Positions 1 to 5,368 of a DNA stretch of 5,368 bases are shown in pieces. The notes beneath the pieces were generated by a model. It was given only the letters and a program-made list of their open reading frames with translations. It did not search any database and was not told the DNA's origin. The stretch is from Phycisphaerales bacterium. GTDB lineage: Bacteria > Planctomycetota > Phycisphaerae > Phycisphaerales > SM1A02. The DNA lies in the NCBI GenBank assembly GCA_020427625.1, contig JAGQOI010000019.1, positions 1 through 5,368 of the forward strand, written 5' to 3'. The translations under genes and the position numbers were made by a program. Each line of letters starts with the position of its first letter. Position 1 is the stretch's first letter.

Positions 1-1585
1 AACCGCCGCCGTTCGCCTTCGGCATCTGCGGCGTGCCCGACTTGCCGAACAGGCGGTAGCGTTGGCTCTGGGCGCGACGTCCGGTGCCCTCGGTCATGAC
101 CTCGCGGAGGACCGATCGCGTGAGCCGCGCCGTCGCCGGCTCGATCGCCTGGCAGCGGAACGTGAACCGCTCGTCGGCGTCGTCCATCGCGGTGATGCGG
201 ACCATCGGGAGGGAGCCGTCCCGCGCGAAGGCGCTGAACGCCCGCGCCATCTGGAGCGGCGTGATGGCGATCTCGTGTCCCATCGGCACGGAGGTCTGCG
301 TGTGATGCGTCCACCGGCGGGCGCTGGTGACGAGCCCGGCCGATTCGCCGGGCACGCCGCAGTCGGTCTTCATGCCGAACCCGAAGCCCGCGATCGCCTC
401 GCGCATCTCCTTCGGCGTGAGACGCTCGCCGACGATCGCCATGCCGCTGTTGAGCGACCGGATGAGGACCATGCGCCAGGTCGCATCGCCGAGGTAGGCC
501 GTGTCGCGAATGGCCCGGCCACGACTGGTCCGGTACGGCCCGCTCGTCCCGTCGGGCGTCGGCAGATGTTCCTCCGGCGTGACCCGCTTGAGTTCGGTCG
601 CGACGGCCCAGATGAACGGCTTGAACGTCGAGCCCGGCTCGTAGGTGTCCGTCGCACACCGGTTGCGGCCGAGCGCGGGATGAATCGAACGGGCGGGATC
701 GCTCAGGATCGCCTCGCGACCGACCGGACGCCGGACGATGTCGGCCATCGCGAGAATCTCGCCGCTCTGACAGTCGAGCACGACCAGGCGGCCGCCGCCG
801 GCGTTGTGCGACTCGACCGCGCCCCGGAGATTCCGCTCCGCGATCTCCTGCACCACCATGTCGATCGAGAGCGTCACGTCCTGCCCGTCCTGCGCGGGCG
901 CGAAGCCCTTCGACTCGATCCACAACGGACGCCGACGCACGTCGCGCAGGAACCGCAACGAGCCGTCGCGCGGCGTCATGGACGCCTGGAACGTGTACTC
1001 CAGCCCGCCGAGTCCCTCGTGCTCGAACCCGACGAGTCCGATGAGCTGCTCGCCGACGTGACCGAGCGGATAGTGCCGCGCAAGGCGCGGCTCGAGCCCG
1101 ACGCCCGCGATCCGATGCGCGCGGAACCGCTGGACCTGCCACTCCTGAAGCGCGTCGTGGACGATGATGAACCGCGAGGTGTCCGCCCGGCGCTGGATGG
1201 CGCGATCGACGGCGACGGGATCGAGGTCGAGGAGATCGGCGAGGTCGAGGGCGATGGTGTCGAGGTCCGTGACGGACTGCGGATCGACGAAGAGGCGGTA
1301 CTGGATGGTGCTCGTCGCCAGGACGCGTCCGCGACGGTCGAGCAGGTCGCCGCGACGCGCGATCTCGGTCCGGGTCGTCTCGACGGCGCCGGCGGCCGGC
1401 GCGAGTCGGGGATCCGGCGCGACCTTGAGCTGGACGACGCGCCCGATGACGACGATGAACACGGCGAGGACGCACAGGAACAGCGCCCGTGACCAGGCCG
1501 CGACACGGGCGAGTTGACGCTCGCGGAGATCGTCGGTCGCGTCGTTCGCGTGAGCCCCGCGATCAGTGTCGGGTCTGGAGGTCAT
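1..1585 (-). CDS. ftsI: Peptidoglycan D,D-transpeptidase FtsI (class B penicillin-binding protein), C-terminus cut by window edge
   Basis: This gene encodes the septal transpeptidase that crosslinks peptidoglycan stem peptides in the periplasm during division. The 528 codons in the window read without a stop. A hydrophilic cytoplasmic tail (about 1-30) leads to one membrane anchor (about 31-50). The dimerisation/pedestal part shows the RRGDLLDRRGRVLA motif (77-90) and GLGGLE (191-196). The transpeptidase domain has all three catalytic motifs: S-T-F-K at 319-322 with nucleophile Ser319, S-L-N at 377-379, and K-S-G-T at 515-518. A conserved PMGHEIAITPLQMA stretch lies at 434-447. Motif spacing is close to that of E. 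coli FtsI, and no transglycosylase domain is present, which excludes class A. K-S-G in place of K-T-G is an accepted variant. ATG 1585 is the only in-frame ATG before the anchor; it overlaps the end of the upstream ftsL-like gene by 23 nt, suggesting translational coupling. The extreme C-terminus is outside the window. A FtsI-like SpoVD/PBP paralogue cannot be fully excluded, but the neighbours favour FtsI. Confidence 0.93.
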   Translation of the reverse strand, partial: MTSRPDTDRGAHANDATDDLRERQLARVAAWSRALFLCVLAVFIVVIGRVVQLKVAPDPRLAPAAGAVETTRTEIARRGDLLDRRGRVLATSTIQYRLFVDPQSVTDLDTIALDLADLLDLDPVAVDRAIQRRADTSRFIIVHDALQEWQVQRFRAHRIAGVGLEPRLARHYPLGHVGEQLIGLVGFEHEGLGGLEYTFQASMTPRDGSLRFLRDVRRRPLWIESKGFAPAQDGQDVTLSIDMVVQEIAERNLRGAVESHNAGGGRLVVLDCQSGEILAMADIVRRPVGREAILSDPARSIHPALGRNRCATDTYEPGSTFKPFIWAVATELKRVTPEEHLPTPDGTSGPYRTSRGRAIRDTAYLGDATWRMVLIRSLNSGMAIVGERLTPKEMREAIAGFGFGMKTDCGVPGESAGLVTSARRWTHHTQTSVPMGHEIAITPLQMARAFSAFARDGSLPMVRITAMDDADERFTFRCQAIEPATARLTRSVLREVMTEGTGRRAQSQRYRLFGKSGTPQMPKANGGG

Positions 1586-1883
1586 CTTCGGCGGTCCGGC
1601 GGAGGGAGGCGAGGGCGGCGCGGCCCCAGTCGATGTCGTGCGGCGAGAACTCCAGCGGCACCCACGGGCCGCCGACCTGGTTCAGCGCCAGGCGGATCTC
1701 CTCGGGCGTGCACTCCGCGGCGACGCGTTCGCGGGCATCCCAGAGGCGACGTTCGGCTTCGAGGAGACGGCCGTGAATGCGGGACATCTCGTGGGCGGCA
1801 TCGATGCGGTGCTGGCGGATGACGAGCAGGGTCGCCGCGAGCGCACCGAGCGTGATGATGATGAGAAGCATCTTGGCGAACAT
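1563..1883 (-). CDS. Small bitopic membrane protein with coiled coil, FtsL-like
   Basis: This 106-residue protein has a hydrophobic segment at about 5-22 (MLLIIITLGALAATLLVI). A charged, heptad-like helix at about 23-57 follows, rich in Arg, Glu, Ala and Leu, and then a tail of about 45 residues with a WVPLEF motif. One membrane span, a short periplasmic coiled coil and a position directly before ftsI are the hallmarks of FtsL, which with FtsB/DivIC activates FtsW-FtsI. FtsL sequences diverge too much to assign from primary sequence, so the role rests on topology and context. ATG 1883 is chosen because AGGA precedes it with a 5-nt spacer. An in-frame ATG at 1907 would add eight residues but lacks a well-placed ribosome site. 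Unlike E. coli FtsL, almost no cytoplasmic tail precedes the span. Its stop lies inside the start of ftsI. It could instead be an unrelated small envelope protein. Confidence 0.72.
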   Translation of the reverse strand: MFAKMLLIIITLGALAATLLVIRQHRIDAAHEMSRIHGRLLEAERRLWDARERVAAECTPEEIRLALNQVGGPWVPLEFSPHDIDWGRAALASLRRTAEDDLQTRH

Positions 1884-1888
1884 GGCCG

Positions 1889-1892
1889 TCCT
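1889..1892 (-). promoter_or_regulatory. Ribosome binding site deciding the start of the ftsL-like gene
   Basis: Read on the minus strand, AGGA sits 5 nt before ATG 1883. The competing ATG at 1907 has only a GGGA placed too close (2 nt) to act well. This supports the shorter 106-residue product, whose membrane span starts almost at the N-terminus. Confidence 0.5.
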
Positions 1893-1911
1893 GTCCGTTC
1901 GCGGCATGGTC

Positions 1912-1946
1912 CCGGTCGCGCGAGGGACGTCCTGTCCCGCGACCGG
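1912..1946 (-). other. Composite stem-loop in the gap between the LysM gene and the ftsL-like gene
   Basis: A perfect 9-bp inverted repeat, CCGGTCGCG at 1912-1920 and CGCGACCGG at 1938-1946, encloses 17 nt. Inside the loop, GGAC (1925-1928) can pair with GTCC (1934-1937), extending the hairpin after a 4-nt bulge. In the transcript it begins 14 nt after the LysM stop codon and ends 28 nt before ATG 1883. No T-run follows on the minus strand, so it does not look like a standard intrinsic terminator. An mRNA-stabilising, processing or attenuating element within the operon is possible. Function is inferred from position only. Confidence 0.5.
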
Positions 1947-1960
1947 CGGCAGGGTCGCGC

Positions 1961-2779
1961 TCAGCGCGACGTGCGTTGGCGACTCTTCACCGGCACCTTG
2001 ATCGTCGTGCCGCTCGGCACGTGATCCGGATCCTCGATGCGGTCGCGGTTCAGTTCGTAGAGTTCCCGCCACTTGCCCTCGCTGCCGAGGAATCGACCGG
2101 CGAGTTCCGACAGCGTGTCGCCGTCGACGAGGGTGTAGGTGCCGTAGACCGGGACGTTCGTGGACGTCGGGCGGCTCGGGGCCTCGGACGGTGCGGGGGT
2201 CGCTCCGGTGAGGCGGGCGCGATCGGGGATGTTCAGGCGCCGGCCCTCGCGGACCCGGTCGGGGTCGGCGATGTCGTTGTACCGAGCCAGGGCGGGCGCG
2301 AGATCGCGGTCGCCGTAGTAGGTGACGCAGATCTTCGACAGCGTCTCGAGCGCGTCGACCTGGTGCACGCGATCCGACGACGCGATCCGGCCCGGAGCGG
2401 TGCCGGGGGTCGTGCCGGGGGCGGAGGCGGGCGGCGTGACGGCCGGGGTGGTCGGTCCGGGCGGCGTGCGCAGGTCCTGGAGGTCGGGCTGCTGGATCAC
2501 GACCTCGGGCGTCGCGGCGGGAGCGGTCGTCTCGCCGGGGAGGTTCGACAGTCCGCTCGCGTGCAGGCCGCCGTCGATCGCCGGCGGGATCGGGTTGAGG
2601 TCGATCACGTTCGGCGCGTTGGTGCGGGCGAGCGGATCGGAGGCGGGCAGGAGGTTGGCGATGTCCTGGCGTCGGGCGACCGAGAAGTGGTCGGAGATGA
2701 GGATGCCGACGAACAGCACCAATCCGAAGCCGAGGACGACGGCGAGCTTGATTTCCCGAGTCATTCGAATCGCGTCCAT
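1961..2779 (-). CDS. Membrane-anchored protein with two LysM peptidoglycan-binding domains
   Basis: This 272-residue protein probably tethers or senses peptidoglycan from the membrane. A short basic N-terminus leads into one hydrophobic segment at about 11-29 (KLAVVLGFGLVLFVGILIS), which looks like an uncleaved anchor because no A-x-A site follows. Residues about 45-135 form a low-complexity Pro/Thr/Ala-rich linker, typical of a spacer crossing the periplasm. LysM-like domain 1 spans about 137-186 (HQVDALETLSKI...VREGRRLNIP). LysM domain 2 spans about 213-264 and is closer to consensus (YTLVDGDTLSELAGRFLG, W-R-E-L-Y-E-L-N, then P-S-G-T-T-I-K-V-P). There is no amidase, peptidase or other catalytic domain. 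ATG 2779 lies 9 nt after the rsmH stop. An in-frame ATG at 2764 (MTREIK) is an equally plausible start, as neither has a good Shine-Dalgarno. It sits between rsmH and the ftsL-like gene, suggesting a division or septal wall role. That role is inferred, not shown. Confidence 0.88.
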   Translation of the reverse strand: MDAIRMTREIKLAVVLGFGLVLFVGILISDHFSVARRQDIANLLPASDPLARTNAPNVIDLNPIPPAIDGGLHASGLSNLPGETTAPAATPEVVIQQPDLQDLRTPPGPTTPAVTPPASAPGTTPGTAPGRIASSDRVHQVDALETLSKICVTYYGDRDLAPALARYNDIADPDRVREGRRLNIPDRARLTGATPAPSEAPSRPTSTNVPVYGTYTLVDGDTLSELAGRFLGSEGKWRELYELNRDRIEDPDHVPSGTTIKVPVKSRQRTSR

Positions 2780-2788
2780 GCCAGTGAT

Positions 2789-3766
2789 TCAGCGAGGGTC
2801 CGACGGATCGGTGCCGACGGGGGAGAAGGATCCGGGGGCGCCATCCTGACGCGACCCCAACTGTACGGCACGGAACTTGGCCGACCGGGCCCGCGCGTTC
2901 GCGACGGCCTCGGCTTCGGACGCGATGACGGGCTTGCGCGTCACCGCGGTCGCTTGGCCGCGCGCCACGAGCGCCTGAAACGCCCGCTTGACCAGCCGGT
3001 CTTCCAGACTGTGAAAACTGATGATCCCGATCCGCGCCGAAGATCCCAGCCAGTCGCCGACGGATGATGTCGCCGCCGCCGCGAGATCCTCGAGCAGTGC
3101 CGCCAGCGCACCAAGTTCGTCGTTCACGGCGATCCGCAATGCCATGAACGTGCGCGTGGCCGGGTGTCGTCTCGATGAACGAGCGCGCGAACCGTACGCC
3201 TCAGTCACCAGTTCTGCAAGCCGTGCCGTTGTCAGAATCGGCTGGTCCTTTCGAGTTTCTGCAAGTTTCCGCGCAATTGGTCGCGAGAGCGGCTCCTCGC
3301 CGTATCGAAAGATGATCTCCGCCAGCTCGCGTTCCGACAACGTCCGCACCAGATCGGCCGCCGTCACCGGCCCGTTCGGGTCCAGGCGCATGTCGAGCGG
3401 ACCGTCGGCGCGAAAACTCAGCCCCCGCTCCGGATCGTCCATCTGGTTCGAGCTGAACCCGAGATCCGCCAGCACGACGTCCGCGACGATGTCCCGCTCC
3501 CGCAGACGAACGCCCAGACGCACGAAACTGTCCCGGATCCCCACGACCGGAACCCCCATCGCCTCCACCCGCGCCGAGGCCGCCGCGAGATTCGCCGGGT
3601 CCACGTCCAGCAGCACCACCCGGCCGGTCGGACCGACGCGGCTCGCCATCGCCGCGGCATGTCCGCCCCGGCCCGCCGTGCAGTCCACCACCGTCTCACC
3701 GACCCGCGGCGACAACGCCTCGAGGGTTTCCTCCAGCAGCACCGGGACATGTGCGTCGTTCCCCAT
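2789..3766 (-). CDS. rsmH: 16S rRNA (cytosine-1402-N4)-methyltransferase RsmH (MraW)
   Basis: RsmH uses S-adenosylmethionine to methylate N4 of C1402 in 16S rRNA, in the ribosomal P site, and acts in the cytoplasm. The 325-residue product is full length compared with about 313 in E. coli. Visible motifs in order are HVPVLLEETLEAL (6-18), the SAM-binding loop D-C-T-A-G-R-G-G-H (28-36), the acidic DVD (54-56), DLGFSSNQMDDPERGLSF (101-118) followed by GPLDMRLD (122-129), HPATRTFMALRIAVNDEL (201-218), GIISFHSLEDRLVKRAF (247-263) and the basic NARARSAKFRA end (290-300). ATG 3766 is preferred because it puts the conserved HVPVLL at residue 6, as is usual. An in-frame ATG at 3778 would add four residues, and neither has a clear Shine-Dalgarno. 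It is the first gene of the minus-strand operon in view and is followed after 9 nt by the LysM gene. Its middle (around 3211-3280) is less GC-rich than its surroundings but encodes normal family sequence. Confidence 0.96.
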   Translation of the reverse strand: MGNDAHVPVLLEETLEALSPRVGETVVDCTAGRGGHAAAMASRVGPTGRVVLLDVDPANLAAASARVEAMGVPVVGIRDSFVRLGVRLRERDIVADVVLADLGFSSNQMDDPERGLSFRADGPLDMRLDPNGPVTAADLVRTLSERELAEIIFRYGEEPLSRPIARKLAETRKDQPILTTARLAELVTEAYGSRARSSRRHPATRTFMALRIAVNDELGALAALLEDLAAAATSSVGDWLGSSARIGIISFHSLEDRLVKRAFQALVARGQATAVTRKPVIASEAEAVANARARSAKFRAVQLGSRQDGAPGSFSPVGTDPSDPR

Positions 3767-3892
3767 GAGGCCCGGCATGGTACCGGGCGGCCGGCGGGCG
3801 GCAGAAAAACGGCGCAAAAACCCGGCGCGCGGGTCACCGCCCGCGTGATGAGACCAGGGGACGCGACGTCGTCGCCCGACAGGAGAACACCC
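3767..3892. promoter_or_regulatory. Divergent intergenic region, probable promoters for rsmH operon and beta-helix gene
   Basis: Two genes point away from each other across about 126 nt, so promoters for both should lie here. The only A/T-rich part is two A5 tracts at 3805-3809 and 3816-3820, whose starts are 11 nt apart, about one helical turn. They lie 39-54 nt before the rsmH start and about 73-88 nt before the plus-strand ATG. A GC-only inverted repeat with 6-bp arms (3828-3833 and 3840-3845) follows. I could not assign confident -35/-10 boxes in either direction, and I see no repeats resembling MraZ boxes. Confidence 0.4.
3881..3885 (+). promoter_or_regulatory. Shine-Dalgarno sequence of the beta-helix gene
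   Basis: AGGAG is placed 7 nt before ATG 3893. It is the clearest ribosome binding site in the window and fixes the start of the secreted protein, directly followed by a signal peptide. Confidence 0.8.
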
Positions 3893-5368
3893 ATGCGCCG
3901 ATTCCGACGCACCGCCGCGACGACCCTCGCCGCCCTCACCTTCGTTCCCGTGGCATCCGCCGACGTGATCTTCGTGAACGACAACGCCCCCGGTCCCTTC
4001 CACAACGGCAACAACTGGAACTCCGCCTACACGGACCTCCAGGACGCCCTCGCCGAGGCCGTCGCCGGCGACCAGATCTGGGTCGCGGGCGGCACCTACC
4101 GGCCGACCTCCGGCACGAACCGGACGATCTCGTTCAACATGAAGACCGGCGTCAAGCTGTACGGCGGCTTCGTGCCCGGCGCGACGGTCGTCGACGACCG
4201 CGACCCGGCGACGAACCTCACCATCCTCAGCGGCGAGATCGGCGGCGTCGGCATCGGCGACAACTCGGCCCACGTGGTCCGGGCCGCCGGCGTCACCGCA
4301 AGCGGCGTCCTCGACGGTTTCGTGATCACGCGCGGCAACGCGAACATCGTGTCCCCCGGCAACCCCGACCGATTCGGCGGCGGCATGAAGCTCATCAACG
4401 GCGGACCCACCATCCGGAACTGTCACATCGTCGACAACGTGGCCGATTTCGCCGGCGGCGGCGCCGACATCGTCCAGAGCGAGGCCACGTTCATCGACTG
4501 CCTCTTCTCCGACAACGCGGCCGGGTCCGGCGCCGGTGCCGACGCCGACAACGGCGCGCCGTCGTTCTGGAACTGCCGCTTCATCGGCAACACGGCGGAC
4601 TCGAGCGGCGGCGCCATCCGCCTGCTCAACTGCACCGGCCTTCTCGTGAACTGCGAGATCAAGGGCAACGTCTGCCTCTCCCCCCTGACCGGGACGAAGG
4701 GCGGCGGCGTGTTCGTCACCGGCGGCACCGCGACCATCGTGAACTCGACCATCATCGCCAACACGGCGGCGGGCGGCGGCGGACTCGGGTTCACCGGCGC
4801 GACCGCGACGCTGCGCAACTCGATCATCTACCACAACACCGGAACCGTGGTCGGCGGCCACCTCGCCCAGATCCAGGCGACGTCGTCGACGCTCCAGGTC
4901 AACGCCTGCTGCATCGAGGATCTCGACGGCTCGCTCGGCGGGAGCGGCAACTTCGGCGACGACCCGCTGCTCGACCCGCTCAACAGCGGGGGCGCGTTCT
5001 CGCTCGGCATCGCCCGCATCCGTGCCGGATCGCCGTGCATCGACGCCGGCGGCGCCTTCCTTCCGCTCGACCTCGCGGACCTCGACGACGACGGCGTGAT
5101 CTTCGAGCCCCTGCCCATCGACCTCGCGGGCAACCCTCGCGTTGCCGATGATCCGCTCGTCGGTCCCGCGGGCCTCGTGCCGGACGTCGGCGCGATCGAG
5201 TTCGCCCGGGCCGGCCTGTTCCGCCTCGTCGACGCCGACGCGACGGGCGCCGGGACCGGCCTCACGTGGGCCGACGCCTACACCGACCTCCAGGACGCGC
5301 TCGCCGACCTCAACGACCCGAAGTTCGGCGGTCCCGGCGAGATCTGGGTCGCCGAAGGCACGTACGTC
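3893..5368 (+). CDS. Secreted right-handed beta-helix protein with choice-of-anchor-Q-like ending, tandem modules, C-terminus cut by window edge
   Basis: All 492 codons from ATG 3893 to the window edge are open. Residues 1-23 form a Sec signal peptide: basic MRRFRR, a hydrophobic core, and V-A-S-A before Asp24. Module 1 opens with an entry motif, W42 then A-Y-T-D-L-Q-D-A-L (45-53) and IWVAGGTYRP (62-71). Coils of a pectate-lyase-like parallel beta helix fill about 160-320, with repeats such as IRNCHIVDN, FWNCRFIGN, IVNSTIIAN and LRNSIIYHN. The end has S-P-C-I-D-A-G (380-386) and D-V-G-A-I-E (431-436), the pattern of choice-of-anchor Q proteins. The entry motif then restarts (W459, A-Y-T-D-L-Q-D-A-L 462-470, IWVAEGTY), so a second module follows. 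No catalytic residues are recognised. A surface adhesion or polysaccharide-related role is possible but unproven. A C-terminal sorting signal, if any, lies outside. The gene diverges from the division operon, with no sign of a shared function. Confidence 0.85.
   Translation, partial: MRRFRRTAATTLAALTFVPVASADVIFVNDNAPGPFHNGNNWNSAYTDLQDALAEAVAGDQIWVAGGTYRPTSGTNRTISFNMKTGVKLYGGFVPGATVVDDRDPATNLTILSGEIGGVGIGDNSAHVVRAAGVTASGVLDGFVITRGNANIVSPGNPDRFGGGMKLINGGPTIRNCHIVDNVADFAGGGADIVQSEATFIDCLFSDNAAGSGAGADADNGAPSFWNCRFIGNTADSSGGAIRLLNCTGLLVNCEIKGNVCLSPLTGTKGGGVFVTGGTATIVNSTIIANTAAGGGGLGFTGATATLRNSIIYHNTGTVVGGHLAQIQATSSTLQVNACCIEDLDGSLGGSGNFGDDPLLDPLNSGGAFSLGIARIRAGSPCIDAGGAFLPLDLADLDDDGVIFEPLPIDLAGNPRVADDPLVGPAGLVPDVGAIEFARAGLFRLVDADATGAGTGLTWADAYTDLQDALADLNDPKFGGPGEIWVAEGTYV
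4025..4054 (+). repeat. Direct repeat copy 1, beta-helix module entry motif
   Basis: This 30-nt stretch coding for AYTDLQDALA matches 5276-5305 at 28 of 30 positions. The offset is 1251 nt, exactly 417 codons. A second conserved block (IWVA-GTY) follows both copies. It marks the start of the first protein module. Confidence 0.75.
5276..5305 (+). repeat. Direct repeat copy 2, beta-helix module entry motif
   Basis: Second copy of the module entry sequence, in the same reading frame as 4025-4054 and differing at two positions, both silent at the third codon base. It shows that the gene continues with another module beyond the window. Confidence 0.75.

Noticed and set aside
62..1492. Plus-strand open frame of 476 codons
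   Set aside because: It runs antisense to ftsI, which has all its catalytic motifs on the minus strand. The product is rich in Arg, Asp and Gly with no recognisable domain, as expected for an antisense shadow in high-GC DNA.
1976..3067. Plus-strand open frame of 363 codons
   Set aside because: It is antisense to the LysM gene and the 3' part of rsmH, and its product is low-complexity Gly/Arg/Ala sequence without any family signature.
3211..3280. Drop in GC content (about 54%) inside rsmH, considered as a sign of transfer or recombination
   Set aside because: The stretch encodes ordinary RsmH sequence in frame with no junctions or repeats. A local codon-choice fluctuation is sufficient.
3863..3875. 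Inverted repeat GCGAC-GTC-GTCGC before the beta-helix gene
   Set aside because: A 5-bp stem with a 3-nt loop is expected by chance in sequence this rich in G and C, and no T-run follows.
3779..4861. Long N-terminal extension of rsmH (open frame continuing upstream to 4861)
   Set aside because: The extension is antisense to the well-supported beta-helix gene and lacks family homology features. RsmH normally begins a few residues before HVPVLL.
4096..5265. Minus-strand open frames (4096-4413, 4423-4827, 4828-5265)
   Set aside because: All lie antisense to the beta-helix coding sequence, which has a signal peptide, a good ribosome site and internal repeats.
1..5368. Mobile elements, CRISPR arrays, tRNA or rRNA genes, toxin-antitoxin or defence genes
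   Set aside because: I looked on both strands and found no terminal inverted repeats with a transposase, no regularly spaced repeats, no tRNA-like folds and no protein motifs of such systems.

Overview
This is a GC-rich window (most of it near 70% G+C by eye) with four genes on the minus strand and one long, incomplete gene on the plus strand. Coding is almost continuous. The best guess for the source is a planctomycete, possibly of the Phycisphaerae type. That is inferred from the plus-strand protein, a secreted right-handed beta-helix protein with a choice-of-anchor-Q-like ending in a style common in Planctomycetota, and from the composition. There is no rRNA or other decisive marker.

Minus strand, read from right to left: rsmH (3766-2789), a membrane-anchored protein with two LysM domains (2779-1961), a small FtsL-like membrane/coiled-coil protein (1883-1563), and ftsI, the division transpeptidase (1585 down to the left edge, C-terminus missing). 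The gaps are 9 nt, 77 nt and a 23-nt overlap, so this looks like one operon. It matches the start of the classical division and cell wall (dcw) cluster, rsmH-ftsL-ftsI, with two differences. No mraZ precedes rsmH in the window, and a LysM gene sits between rsmH and the ftsL-like gene. The 77-nt gap holds a strong 9-bp inverted repeat with a further stem inside its loop.

A divergent intergenic region of about 126 nt (3767-3892) separates the operon from the plus-strand gene. It contains two A5 tracts 11 nt apart and a clear Shine-Dalgarno sequence for the plus-strand gene.

Plus strand: from 3893 to the right edge runs a secreted protein with a signal peptide, an N-terminal beta-helix entry motif, several helix coils and a closing D-V-G-A-I-E motif. 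The entry motif then begins again, so the protein is built of tandem modules of about 417 residues. It has no evident functional link to the operon.

How they work together: FtsI crosslinks septal peptidoglycan. The FtsL-like protein would be its bitopic partner in the divisome. The LysM protein probably binds peptidoglycan from the membrane. RsmH methylates 16S rRNA and is commonly co-transcribed with these genes. I see no mobile element, CRISPR array, tRNA or defence system. The most unusual points are the LysM insertion, the hairpin before the ftsL-like gene and the tandem modules.
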